A stretch of DNA of 26,265 nt, from NCBI GenBank assembly GCA_964550665.1, contig CAZJZW010000008.1, positions 1-26,265 of the forward strand, given 5' to 3'. Of the stretch, positions 1 through 7,062 are shown in pieces. Every line of letters starts with the position of its first letter. The first letter of the stretch is position 1. The position numbers were made by a program, and so were the translations under genes. The stretch comes from JAUPTX01 sp964550665. Its GTDB lineage: Bacteria > Patescibacteriota > Minisyncoccia > Phycocordibacterales > CSBR16-119. Under the pieces are notes generated by a model that was not told where the DNA came from, did no database searches, and worked only from the letters and a program-made list of their open reading frames with translations.

Positions 1-479
1 TCCACAAAACAAAAATCAAAAGAATGTCGCTCGTCTTTCGGGTGACATTCTCTTTTAGTTATTTCCCATTGTGACTTATCAAAAGTAGGGAAGAATGCGT
101 CGCCCTCAACTCCTACATCTATCTCTGTTAGATATATTTTATCCACCAATTTTTTCTCCAAAGCTTCTTTGTAGATTTGCCCACCACCACATATAAAAAC
201 CTCTTTATTTTCAGAAAGTCCTACTTTTATAGCATCTTCTAAAGAGTGGGTTACAACAGCTCCTTCTTTTATATAGTTTCTATCTCCTGTGACGACTATA
301 TTTGTTCTACCTGGTAGAGCTTTTGGAAGGGATTCAAAAGTCTTGCGCCCCATGATAATCGGGTGACCAATCGTTGTTTCTTTAAAGAGTTTAAAATCCT
401 TCGGCAAATGCCAAAGAAGTTTATTTTCTTTTCCCAATACATTATTTTTAGATATTGCGGCGATAATAGAAACTGACAT
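1..479 (-). CDS. folA: Dihydrofolate reductase (3' end just outside window)
   Basis: Reduces dihydrofolate to tetrahydrofolate with NADPH, regenerating the cofactor oxidised by thymidylate synthase. The translation begins MSVSIIAAISKNNVLGKENK and continues with the family pattern LLWHLPKDFKLFK, IIMGRKTFESLP, GRTNIVVTGD and VFICGGGQIYKEAL, so the substrate-binding Asp of the WHLPKD motif and the NADPH-binding MGRKT and GGGQ loops are present. About 159 residues are visible, close to the family's usual 160, so the stop should lie within a few codons of the window edge. The ATG is only 2 nt downstream of the thyA stop, so the two genes are almost certainly cotranscribed and translationally coupled. 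No Shine-Dalgarno is evident beyond the end of thyA. Confidence 0.95.
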   Translation of the reverse strand, partial: MSVSIIAAISKNNVLGKENKLLWHLPKDFKLFKETTIGHPIIMGRKTFESLPKALPGRTNIVVTGDRNYIKEGAVVTHSLEDAIKVGLSENKEVFICGGGQIYKEALEKKLVDKIYLTEIDVGVEGDAFFPTFDKSQWEITKRECHPKDERHSFDFCFV

Positions 480-481
480 GT

Positions 482-1432
482 TTAAACAGCGATAGGAGCT
501 TTAATTGAGTCATGTGGGTTGTAGTCAACAAGTTCAAAGTCATCAATCGTAAAATCCTCTAGGTTCTTCTTTTCTTCATTAATCTTCATTTTCGGCATTG
601 GACGAATATCATCTTTTCGAGATAGTTGGGCTTGTACTTGTTCCATGTGATTTAAGTAAAGATGTGTATCTCCACCAGTCCAAATAAATTCACCAACTTT
701 CAAATCTGTGATCTGGGCGATTATCATCGTAAGCAGAGCATAAGAAGCAATATTAAACGGTACACCTAAAAACGTATCACAACTTCTTTGGTAGAGCTGA
801 CATGAAAGTTTGCCATTGGCGACGTAAAATTGAAAAAGACAATGACACGGTGGAAGTCCAGCCTTTGCCATTTCATCGATGTCTGCAACATTCCAAGCAG
901 AAACAATAATCCTTCGAGAATCAGGACTTTTCTTAAGTGTTTCTATTACTTGTTTAAGTTGGTCAACATGCTGACCATTTGGTGTCGGCCAGTTTCTCCA
1001 TTGATACCCGTAAATTGGTCCAAGGTTCCCGTATTCTTTTGCAAAAAGTTCATCTGTTTTTATTTTCCCAACAAATTCTGCCATTCCAGTTTTCCATTGC
1101 TCGCCATTTATTTCTGGAATAGGGAGATTATTTCTTTGAAGATATGCTTTGTAAGGCCATTCGTCCCAGATATGAACGTTGTTGTCTGCTAAATATTTTA
1201 AATTTGTATTACCACGCATAAACCAAAGAAGTTCATGGATGATAGATTTCATCGGAACCTTCTTCGTGGTCAAAAGAGGGAAACCTTTCTCCAAATCAAA
1301 ACGCATTTGATAACCAAAAACACTTTTTGTACCCGTACCTGTTCGGTCAGTTTTAGTCGCACCATGCTCCATGATGTACTCCAAGAGTTTTAAATATTCT
1401 CTATCTACGTGGTTTTCATGATTTGTTGTCAT
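482..1432 (-). CDS. thyA: Thymidylate synthase
   Basis: Methylates dUMP to dTMP using 5,10-methylene-THF and releases dihydrofolate. The 316 residues show the whole family: RTGTGTKSVFGYQMRF near the N-terminus, FPLLTTKKV, the dimer-contributed phosphate-binding arginines in DSRRIIVSAWN (R173, R174), the catalytic cysteine in PPCHC (C196), QRSCDTFLGVPFNIASYA and the C-terminal IKAPIAV. The length matches the longer, Lactobacillus-type enzymes that carry an insert (here around residues 90-140) rather than the 264-residue E. coli form. The ATG is preceded by a TGG-TAAAAA sequence that reads as an extended -10 only 7 nt upstream, implying an mRNA starting at or next to the start codon. folA follows after 2 nt. 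glyA and dut nearby complete the dTMP cycle. Confidence 0.98.
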   Translation of the reverse strand: MTTNHENHVDREYLKLLEYIMEHGATKTDRTGTGTKSVFGYQMRFDLEKGFPLLTTKKVPMKSIIHELLWFMRGNTNLKYLADNNVHIWDEWPYKAYLQRNNLPIPEINGEQWKTGMAEFVGKIKTDELFAKEYGNLGPIYGYQWRNWPTPNGQHVDQLKQVIETLKKSPDSRRIIVSAWNVADIDEMAKAGLPPCHCLFQFYVANGKLSCQLYQRSCDTFLGVPFNIASYALLTMIIAQITDLKVGEFIWTGGDTHLYLNHMEQVQAQLSRKDDIRPMPKMKINEEKKNLEDFTIDDFELVDYNPHDSIKAPIAV

Positions 1433-1469
1433 GAAGCCATTTTACCATAAATCAAAAATCACCATAAAA

Positions 1470-1493
1470 ACGAAAAACCCTCACGCGAGGGTA
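1470..1493 (-). terminator. Rho-independent terminator of the 1512-1820 gene
   Basis: A perfect 6-bp stem (ACCCTC at 1478-1483 with GAGGGT at 1488-1493) is closed by a 4-nt loop. Read on the minus strand it is followed by TTTTTCGTTTTT. It separates the small upstream gene from thyA and supports minus-strand transcription there. Confidence 0.8.
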
Positions 1494-1511
1494 TCTCGGT
1501 GAGGGGTTGTC

Positions 1512-1820
1512 TCATTCTTCTTTTATGGGAATGACGGAAGACCAATCAACCTCTTGTTTCTCACCTGCAATAGTGAAAAACTTGAAGCTTTTTATCCAGC
1601 TACCACTATTTTTATCCCAATGTGCAGTGGTCATACGGTTGCCATCCTTGATGTTTCTTGGAAAGATGAGGGTTTTCGTCTTGTTTGTCTCACTTGGTTT
1701 CTTTTTCAAAATCCTATCCACTTCTTCATCTGTGTGGGGAAGAAGTGGATCATCTCGAAAAAGTGAATACAAGTCACGAACGTTCTTTATTGTCATAACA
1801 GGCAATTCTTTGTGACGCAT
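1512..1820 (-). CDS. Small hydrophilic protein of unknown function
   Basis: A 102-residue protein beginning MRHKELPVMTIKNVRDLY. I do not recognise the family. It is charged and soluble, with no membrane segment or signal peptide. It has a helical-looking N-terminal half (VRDLYSLFRDD, DEEVDRILKKKP) and a C-terminal half rich in aromatic and basic residues that ends in IPIKEE. Support for reality is indirect: the plus-strand frame over the same bases gives an implausible Cys/Phe/Ser-rich translation, and a clear terminator lies immediately downstream on the same strand. A second possible start is M9. An AGGA lies 4 nt before the first ATG, one of the few Shine-Dalgarno-like sequences in the window, which favours this start. 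It sits between thyA and glyA, but nothing ties it to folate metabolism. Confidence 0.6.
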   Translation of the reverse strand: MRHKELPVMTIKNVRDLYSLFRDDPLLPHTDEEVDRILKKKPSETNKTKTLIFPRNIKDGNRMTTAHWDKNSGSWIKSFKFFTIAGEKQEVDWSSVIPIKEE

Positions 1821-1892
1821 AGGTCCTGGTTTTTATTTAAAATACTAGTTTTTAAATTGTATGTCAATACTTTCTCCAAACCCAACCTTCCA

Positions 1893-1901
1893 TGCTAAAA
1901 T
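1893..1901 (+). promoter_or_regulatory. Extended -10 promoter of glyA (leaderless)
   Basis: TGcTAAAAT, with the hexamer at 1896-1901 and exactly 6 nt before the glyA ATG. The predicted transcription start is the A of the ATG itself. No convincing -35 was found. Confidence 0.6.
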
Positions 1902-1907
1902 ATCTTC

Positions 1908-3173
1908 ATGTCACAAAGCTATATCGAAAATCAAGATAAAGAAATCTTTGACGCCTTAAAAGGTGAAGAAAAACGCCAAAGAGAAGGGCTTGAACTTATC
2001 CCATCAGAAAACTATGTATCAAAAGCCGTACTTGAAGCAAATGGCTCTGTTTTTACAAATAAATATTCAGAAGGATATCCAGGAAAAAGATATTATGGAG
2101 GACAAGAATACACAGATGTTGTTGAGCGACTTGCAATAGAACGAGCATGTAAGCTTTTTGATTGTAAATTTGCAAACGTTCAACCTCACTCAGGAGCTCC
2201 GGCAAATGTTGCGATGTATTTCGCACTCTTACAACCAGGCGACACAATACTTGGTATGGATCTTTCTCATGGGGGACACTTAACCCATGGTCATCCTGTT
2301 ACAGCCATCACAAAAGTTTTTAATTTCATTCGATACAAAATGAAAGATGTAAAAACGGGAGAAATTGATTTCGAAGATTTGCGAAAAGTAGCTCACGAAC
2401 ATAAACCTAAAATGATACTCATGGGATTTTCTGCGTACTCAAGAGATTTACCGTATGAAAAGTTTGTAAAGATTGCTAAAGAAGTCGGAGCGATCACCGT
2501 TGCAGATATAGCACATATCGCAGGACTTATCGCAGGGAAGGCTTTACTAAATCCATTTCATGCAGGAGTCGATGTTATCACAACAACAACCCACAAAACG
2601 CTTCGTGGCCCTCGTGGAGGAATGATCCTTGTCCGTGAAGATGAAGAGCTCGCGAAGAAAATAGATAAAATGATTTTCCCGGGAATGCAAGGTGGTCCTC
2701 ATATGAATCTCGTCGCAGCCAAGGCCGTAGCTTTCGGTGAGGCACTGTCTCCCAAATTTGCTGAGTATTCACAGCAAATTCTAAAGAATGCAAAAGCGAT
2801 GGAAGAAGTTCTAAGAGAAGAAGGCGTCCGAATGATAGCTGGTGGAACAAGTAACCATCTTATCCTCGCAGATATTTTTGGTTCGCTTGGTGTAACTGGA
2901 AAAGAAGCCCAAACAGTTCTTGATGAAGTCGGTATAACTTTAAATATGAATGCGATACCAGATGACACTCGAAAACCAATGGATCCTTCAGGAATACGTT
3001 TTGGAACACCAGCGATAACAACGAGAGGTTTCAAAGAAGAGGATTGTAAGGCTGTCGCGCGACTCATGATAGAAGTTTTGAAAAACAAAGATGATGAAAG
3101 TGTAAAAATAAGAGTTCATGAAGAAATAAAATCATTAGCAAATAAATTCCCAATTCCGGAGGTGTTTGTATAA
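1908..3173 (+). CDS. glyA: Serine hydroxymethyltransferase
   Basis: PLP enzyme that interconverts serine + THF and glycine + 5,10-methylene-THF; it is the source of the one-carbon unit used by ThyA. The 421-residue length is typical for bacteria. Visible signatures are IPSENYVSKAV, the substrate-binding YSEGYPGKRYYGG, NVQPHSGAPANVAMYFALL, DLSHGGHLTHG, the cofactor-binding DIAHIAGLIAG and the PLP-lysine motif TTTTHKTLRGPRGG (Lys about 230). The C-terminal THF and formate loop regions are intact and there is no frameshift. The start is fixed by the extended -10 lying 6 nt upstream, which predicts a leaderless transcript; there is no Shine-Dalgarno. The gene is transcribed toward the convergent DUF1599-like gene and shares a bidirectional terminator with it. 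Confidence 0.98.
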   Translation: MSQSYIENQDKEIFDALKGEEKRQREGLELIPSENYVSKAVLEANGSVFTNKYSEGYPGKRYYGGQEYTDVVERLAIERACKLFDCKFANVQPHSGAPANVAMYFALLQPGDTILGMDLSHGGHLTHGHPVTAITKVFNFIRYKMKDVKTGEIDFEDLRKVAHEHKPKMILMGFSAYSRDLPYEKFVKIAKEVGAITVADIAHIAGLIAGKALLNPFHAGVDVITTTTHKTLRGPRGGMILVREDEELAKKIDKMIFPGMQGGPHMNLVAAKAVAFGEALSPKFAEYSQQILKNAKAMEEVLREEGVRMIAGGTSNHLILADIFGSLGVTGKEAQTVLDEVGITLNMNAIPDDTRKPMDPSGIRFGTPAITTRGFKEEDCKAVARLMIEVLKNKDDESVKIRVHEEIKSLANKFPIPEVFV

Positions 3174-3174
3174 A

Positions 3175-3201
3175 AAAGAAGGCCCGCTTTCGCGGGCCTT
3201 T
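3175..3201. terminator. Bidirectional terminator between glyA and the DUF1599-like gene
   Basis: A perfect 7-bp stem GGCCCGC (3181-3187) / GCGGGCC (3192-3198) with a TTTC loop. Plus-strand reading is followed by TTTGTC; minus-strand reading is followed by TTCTTTTTT. It sits exactly between the two convergent stops. Confidence 0.85.
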
Positions 3202-3219
3202 GTCGTTCCTAGAACTTTC

Positions 3220-3786
3220 TTACTGCTTCATCGGATCTTTTCCTTCTCTAATATGAATTAGCGCAAAAACTGCGTAATTTATCATATCGAGATAGTTGGC
3301 ATCTATCCCTTCAGAGGCAACAGTTTTTCCGTCGTTTTCTTCTATCTGCTTGATGCGAAGAAGCTTCATTAAGATAAGGTCGATGATAGAACTTATTCTC
3401 ATCTTCCGCCAAGCTTCTCCATAGTCATGGTTCTTGGCAGACATAAGGTTTTTAGCCTTGTTGAATTGTTCGCGGACGAGCTCAGTTGCTTTCTCAGCGG
3501 TTAGGTCTGGCTTGTCGACAACACCAAGCTCTATTTGTACAAGAGCCATAGCAGAGTAGTTAGCAATGCCAATAAGTTCACCTCGTATATCATCTCCAAC
3601 CTTGTTTTCTGCTGTTTGTTGAAGTGTTCTGATGCGCTGGGCCTTGATAAAGATCTGGTCGGTCAATGAAGGAATGCGAAGTATTCGCCACGCTGTTCCG
3701 TAGTCCTTTGCCTTCTTACCAAAAAGATCAATTAGCTCGGTTATGATAATAGGGTATTGTTTATCGGTTGTTGTTGGAAATTCCAT
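3220..3786 (-). CDS. DUF1599-like protein with an internal duplication
   Basis: A 188-residue all-helical soluble protein made of two copies of one module. Copy 1 (about 22-88) has KAKDYGTAWRILRIPSLTDQ, then IFIKAQRIRTLQQ, then GDDIRGELIGIANYSAMALVQIELG. Copy 2 (about 112-183) has KNHDYGEAWRKMRISSIIDL, then ILMKLLRIKQIEE, then DANYLDMINYAVFALIHIREG. The pattern DYGxAWRxxRIxSxxDxxxxKxxRI, followed by an acidic/Asn helix, resembles DUF1599 (a nucleotide-modification-associated, MazG-like helical family), from memory. Acidic and His residues repeated at equivalent places could bind a metal and a nucleotide; this is inference. The location between thyA/glyA and dut fits a nucleotide-pool role. 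It is divergent from dut and has an extended -10 (TGaTATTAT) 14 nt before its ATG. Confidence 0.8.
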   Translation of the reverse strand: MEFPTTTDKQYPIIITELIDLFGKKAKDYGTAWRILRIPSLTDQIFIKAQRIRTLQQTAENKVGDDIRGELIGIANYSAMALVQIELGVVDKPDLTAEKATELVREQFNKAKNLMSAKNHDYGEAWRKMRISSIIDLILMKLLRIKQIEENDGKTVASEGIDANYLDMINYAVFALIHIREGKDPMKQ

Positions 3787-3800
3787 GGCGTTTTTCTTTT

Positions 3801-3809
3801 ATAATATCA
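3801..3809 (-). promoter_or_regulatory. Extended -10 promoter of the DUF1599-like gene
   Basis: On the minus strand, TGaTATTAT lies 14 nt upstream of the ATG at 3786, giving a predicted leader of about 8 nt. It is back to back with the dut promoter. Confidence 0.5.
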
Positions 3810-3819
3810 TATTCGTATA

Positions 3820-3828
3820 TGCTAAACT
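3820..3828 (+). promoter_or_regulatory. Extended -10 promoter of dut (leaderless)
   Basis: TGcTAAACT, with the hexamer at 3823-3828 and exactly 6 nt before the dut ATG. This is the same geometry as at glyA. Confidence 0.55.
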
Positions 3829-3834
3829 AGACTA

Positions 3835-4260
3835 ATGGAACTCAAAGTTAAAAAGCTAAATCCAGAAGCAAAGTTGCCAACTAAAGGTCATCCAGGGGAC
3901 GCAGGGATTGATTTTTATGTGCTCGACACTGTTATTTTTCCGCCAAACGAACAAAGAAATGTTAAAACGGGAATCGCTCTAGAAATCCCAGAAGGATACG
4001 TTGGTCTTATTTGGGACAAATCATCCATCTCTTTTCAAAAAGGTCTTAAGATAATGGGTGGAGTTATCGACGCTGGATATCGTGGAGAAATCATCATGTC
4101 TTTGTATAATACATCTACGACCGAGCAGGTGTTAGAAAAAGGTCATAAAATAGCGCAGATGGTTATCCAAAAGTTTGAAGACTGTGAAATTAAAGAAGTA
4201 GATACAGTGACGGACACCGTACGAGGCGAGGGAAGAGAAGGTTCCACAGGAAATAAATAG
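3835..4260 (+). CDS. dut: dUTP diphosphatase (dUTPase)
   Basis: Hydrolyses dUTP to dUMP and pyrophosphate, keeping uracil out of DNA and feeding ThyA. At 141 residues it is a standard trimeric dUTPase. The five motifs can be read in order: motif I HPGDAGIDFY, motif II WDKSSIS (a divergent form of the usual PRSG), motif III GVIDAGYRGEI with the catalytic Asp, motif IV KGHKIAQMVI, and motif V RGEGREGSTG, which closes over the active site of the neighbouring subunit. The start is set by the extended -10 6 nt upstream. It is a single-gene transcript next to, and probably independent of, the divergent DUF1599-like gene. Confidence 0.96.
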   Translation: MELKVKKLNPEAKLPTKGHPGDAGIDFYVLDTVIFPPNEQRNVKTGIALEIPEGYVGLIWDKSSISFQKGLKIMGGVIDAGYRGEIIMSLYNTSTTEQVLEKGHKIAQMVIQKFEDCEIKEVDTVTDTVRGEGREGSTGNK

Positions 4261-4280
4261 TTTGATTTAGTTCTGGTTTC

Positions 4281-4289
4281 TGCTATATT
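4281..4289 (+). promoter_or_regulatory. Extended -10 promoter of the DnaA domain IV-like gene
   Basis: TGcTATATT (hexamer 4284-4289). Its predicted start near 4296 gives a leader of about 20 nt to the ATG at 4316. It supports the upstream ATG, not the one at 4478, as the original start. Confidence 0.5.
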
Positions 4290-4315
4290 GCTGGTAAACA
4301 AACACGTCCCTTACC

Positions 4316-4822
4316 ATGAAGATTGTAATCTACAACGAAGAAAAGGGTCTTCATAACCCATACAACAAAGAAGATGGTGCTTACGAATACACCCTAGCGG
4401 CTTTCTTAATTGAAAGTGTTCAGAAGGCCAGAGAACTTTTCGGTGTTAATTCCTCAGAACTTTAAAATGGTTGCAGGATGCGACCAGTCCCTGATGTTCG
4501 TGGAGCTCTGATGTTGTCTTTGTACAGACTACTCAAGGTCTACGATCCTCAATTTTCTACAGGGGTTGTAGCTGGGATTTTTAAAAAAGATCATTCAACT
4601 TTATGTAACTATATGCGTAAAGAGCGTGAAGGAGACCTCTATCTTTGCCCGTGCTATGAGAAGTTGTATCCAGAAATCAAGATTGCATTCGTTAAACATT
4701 TTCCAGATGGAAAAGTTGTCGACAACCCTAAGATTTACAAGATTCAAGACCTTGTTGATCTTGCAAATTTCTTAGGATACACAGATGTTGATGTTGAACG
4801 CTTCCTCACACAAAGGACCTGA
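4316..4822 (+). pseudogene. Stand-alone DnaA domain IV-like protein, interrupted by in-frame TAA
   Basis: Reads as one protein of about 168 residues broken by a TAA at 4463-4465. The 5' part (49 aa, MKIVIYNEEKG to FGVNSSEL) and the 3' part (NGCRMRPVPDVRGALMLSLY onward) are in the same frame. Together they match DnaA domain IV without a gap: helix, FGVNSSEL, R-R-VR-M-L, then the DnaA-box-recognition signature as DHSTLCNYMRK (canonical RDHTTVLHA..K). The AAA+ domain is absent; a tail of about 60 residues follows. Either the gene is newly inactivated, the TAA is an assembly error or is read through, or translation restarts at the ATG at 4478 to give a 114-residue protein that keeps the recognition helix. 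A promoter upstream and a terminator overlapping the end of the gene suggest a functional unit. Possible roles are competing for DnaA boxes or acting as a repressor (inference). Confidence 0.75.
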
Positions 4823-4840
4823 ATAGGGTCCTTTTTATTT
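4812..4840 (+). terminator. Terminator overlapping the end of the DnaA domain IV-like gene
   Basis: An 8-bp stem AAAGGACC (4812-4819) / GGTCCTTT (4827-4834) with a 7-nt loop, followed by TTATTTT. The loop contains the TGA stop codon, so the hairpin includes the last codons of the gene. Confidence 0.8.
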
Positions 4841-4866
4841 TGTTAGACATAAGCTTTATTTTTTAC

Positions 4867-4872
4867 TATAGT
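4867..4872 (+). promoter_or_regulatory. Probable -10 of argS
   Basis: TATAGT, 10 nt before the argS ATG, predicts a leader of only 3-4 nt. There is no TGn extension and no clear -35, so support is modest. Confidence 0.35.
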
Positions 4873-4882
4873 TAACACAGTT

Positions 4883-6571
4883 ATGGAAATAAAATCAGAA
4901 ATAAAAAATCTAATAACAGAAGCCCTTAAAAGTCTTTCCCTTTCTAGTGAAATACATTTAGAACATCCAGATGATTTTTCTCATGGAGATTTTTCAACAA
5001 ATGTGGCGATGGTTTTGGCAAAAGAGAGAAAGCAAAACCCAAAGTTTTTAGCAGAAGATATACGAGTTAAAATTCCAAAAAGCGAATGGGTTGAAAAAAC
5101 TGAAGTAGCTGGTCCTGGATTCATAAATTTCTATCTTTCAAAAAAGTTTTTCAAAGAATCTGTTTCTTCTGTCACCGACAGTTTTGGTAAATTACAGATA
5201 TATCAAGGGAAAAATATTCTCGTTGAGCATTCAAGTCCAAATCTTTTTAAACCTTTTCATATTGGACATATGATGAACAACGCTATCGGTGAATCAATCT
5301 CGCGGTTAGCAGAATTTTCTGGAGCAAATGTGACTAAGCTTTCATATCCTTCTGATATTTCTTTAGGGATAGCTAAGGCTATTTGGGCGATACAGAAACG
5401 TGGAGGAAAAGAATATTTAGCTAAACAAAAAGACGGCCTTGATTATGAAATGATGAGTGTTTTTGGTGAGTGCTACGCAGAAGGTAGTTCATCTTTTGAC
5501 GCAGATGAAAATGTTCAAAAAGAAGTTCGAGAAATGTATAAGAAAATAGTGGAAGATAATACTTCCGAAGAATTCTCGATCTATACATATGCGAAAAATT
5601 TAAACCTAAGTTATTTTGAACATGTAACTCGTAAACTTGGCTCAAAATTCAATGCCTTCATCTTTGAAAGTGAAGCAGGGGAGATAGGTAAAGCAATTGT
5701 TCAAAAGAACATCCCTAAGGTTTTTACAGAAAGCGACGGGGCAGTTATTTACGGAGGCGAAAAAGTAGGGCTTCACACTAGGGTTTTTATAAACAAAGAA
5801 GGATATCCGACATACGAAGCGAAAGACATCGGTCTTTTGTCTTTAAAGTTTGAGCGGTATCATCCAGATCTTTCTGTTTTCATAACAGACAGTCAACAAT
5901 CAGAATATTTTAAAGTGGTTTCTTCTGCGGTAGGAGAAATCAATCTAAACTGGAAAGAAAAAACGATTCACCGAACACACGGAAGAATGACTTTCAAAGG
6001 CGCGAAGCTTTCTTCACGTTTAGGTGGAGTTCCACTTGCAACAGATATAGTAAACACTGTTCGTGATGAAGCGATGGATAGAATGGAACACAAAGATGTT
6101 AACTTGGCAGAGAAAATAGCTATCGCCGCGATAAAGTTTACAATACTTAAATCAGAAGCAGGGAAGAATATAAACTTTGATCCTGAAACATCACTTTCTT
6201 TTGAAGGAGATTCTGGTCCGTATCTTCAGTACACCATAGCAAGATGTCATTCACTTCTAGAAAAAGGAAAGGCAGAAGGTTTTGTGAAAAGCGAAGAGCC
6301 AGAAGAGTCTTGGTCTCCATCAGAGCTTGAAAAAACAATATATAAATTTCCACAAGTAGTAGAAGGTGCTATTTCATCTTGGGCTCCACATTATGTTGCG
6401 ACGTATCTTTTAGAATTAGCACGAGCTTTTAATTCTTGGTATGGACATACGAAAGTTTTGGATAAAGAAAATAAAAATAGTAGCTTTAATTTGATGCTTG
6501 TAGATAAGACCACTTCAATCCTCAAAAACGGTTTGTATCTTTTAGGTATTGAGTCTCCTGATAGGATGTAG
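4883..6571 (+). CDS. argS: Arginyl-tRNA synthetase
   Basis: Class I synthetase that charges tRNA-Arg; the reaction needs the tRNA for amino-acid activation. Its 562 residues match the family. The N-terminal Arg-specific domain (about 1-85) ends in the conserved VEKTEVAGPGFINFYLS. The active site carries HSSPNLFKPFHIGH (HIGH at 126-129), then YEAKDIGLLSLKF and the HRTHGRM..KGAKLSSRLGG segment that replaces KMSKS. The C-terminal DALR anticodon-binding domain (about 450-562) begins around YLQYTIARCHSLL. It is complete with no frameshift, and transcribed alone. Downstream the only hairpin is the terminator belonging mainly to the convergent minus-strand gene. Confidence 0.97.
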   Translation: MEIKSEIKNLITEALKSLSLSSEIHLEHPDDFSHGDFSTNVAMVLAKERKQNPKFLAEDIRVKIPKSEWVEKTEVAGPGFINFYLSKKFFKESVSSVTDSFGKLQIYQGKNILVEHSSPNLFKPFHIGHMMNNAIGESISRLAEFSGANVTKLSYPSDISLGIAKAIWAIQKRGGKEYLAKQKDGLDYEMMSVFGECYAEGSSSFDADENVQKEVREMYKKIVEDNTSEEFSIYTYAKNLNLSYFEHVTRKLGSKFNAFIFESEAGEIGKAIVQKNIPKVFTESDGAVIYGGEKVGLHTRVFINKEGYPTYEAKDIGLLSLKFERYHPDLSVFITDSQQSEYFKVVSSAVGEINLNWKEKTIHRTHGRMTFKGAKLSSRLGGVPLATDIVNTVRDEAMDRMEHKDVNLAEKIAIAAIKFTILKSEAGKNINFDPETSLSFEGDSGPYLQYTIARCHSLLEKGKAEGFVKSEEPEESWSPSELEKTIYKFPQVVEGAISSWAPHYVATYLLELARAFNSWYGHTKVLDKENKNSSFNLMLVDKTTSILKNGLYLLGIESPDRM

Positions 6572-6606
6572 AGAAGAGTTGATAGCTTTTAGTGGTTAGC
6601 GTTTAG

Positions 6607-6640
6607 AAAAAATAAAGAGCCCCGACTTGGTCGGAGCTCT
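6607..6640 (-). terminator. Terminator between argS and the convergent small gene
   Basis: An 11-position stem with a single C/A mismatch (AGAGCcCCGAC 6616-6626 with GTCGGaGCTCT 6630-6640) and a TTG loop. On the minus strand it is followed by TTTATTTTTTC, so it ends the 6661-7035 transcript. The plus-strand tail (CTTGTATTG) is poor, but the hairpin may also slow argS transcription. Confidence 0.75.
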
Positions 6641-6660
6641 CTTGTATTGTGATGAATGGG

Positions 6661-7035
6661 CTACTTACCCATTTTGTCTCGAAGTCCTGCGAGTGCGGCG
6701 AAATGACTCTCTTTTTCTTTCGGCGCTCCGAAGGTTCTTTGCTTTGGGATCCTGCTGTCGAACAGATTCGATAACTTTTCTACAAGAGGTCCGTATGAGA
6801 CTATTTCTTCCTTGAAGTTATCTCCGAAGGTTTCCATTGCCGAATACCGTTCTTTCATTGCGCTATCCCTTCGGGGACCACGCTTCCTTTTGTCTTTTTC
6901 TGTTGATCTCAAAAGGTTGCCCTCAGGATCAACATAGTATCCTTCACCGACGACAGCCCCCGTCATTTCATCTGCTTCATAAACGAAGCGGTTACCGTTA
7001 TTGGTTTCGAACCAACGAATCTCAAGTCCGTTCAT
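6661..7035 (-). CDS. Small soluble protein of unknown function with its own consensus promoter
   Basis: A 124-residue charged protein starting MNGLEIRWFETNNGNRFVYE. I do not recognise the family. The N-terminal half has an alternating, beta-rich look (IRWFETNNGNRFVYEADEMT, VVGEGYYVDPEGNLL). A basic linker (KDKRKRGPRRDS) leads to a helical C-terminal half (KERYSAMETFGDNFKEEIV, PLVEKLSNLFDSRI). There is no signal peptide or membrane segment. The basic linker could contact nucleic acid; this is inference only. It has the best promoter in the window directly upstream and a terminator directly downstream, so it is a well-formed single-gene unit, strongly expressed if the promoter is unrepressed. 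Codons use more G/C than the neighbouring synthetase genes. Confidence 0.75.
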   Translation of the reverse strand: MNGLEIRWFETNNGNRFVYEADEMTGAVVGEGYYVDPEGNLLRSTEKDKRKRGPRRDSAMKERYSAMETFGDNFKEEIVSYGPLVEKLSNLFDSRIPKQRTFGAPKEKESHFAALAGLRDKMGK

Positions 7036-7062
7036 GGTGTGCTATGGTTTGGCTCGCTGTAT

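Noticed and set aside
830..1192. Plus-strand ORF opposite thyA
   Set aside because: Cys/Phe/Ile-rich translation antisense to an unmistakable thyA; a shadow frame. Other overlapping frames opposite glyA, ileS, recO, purA and ftsK were dismissed for the same reason.
1507..1815. Plus-strand ORF opposite the 1512-1820 gene
   Set aside because: The terminator orientation and the charged composition of the minus-strand translation favour the minus strand; the plus frame is hydrophobic and Ser/Phe-rich without a promoter.
4463..4465. Recoded stop codon as part of an alternative genetic code
   Set aside because: TAA ends many genes here (thyA, glyA, recA, ssb, rpsR) and TGA ends purA and the DnaA-like gene, so neither is reassigned genome-wide. 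The interrupted gene needs another explanation.
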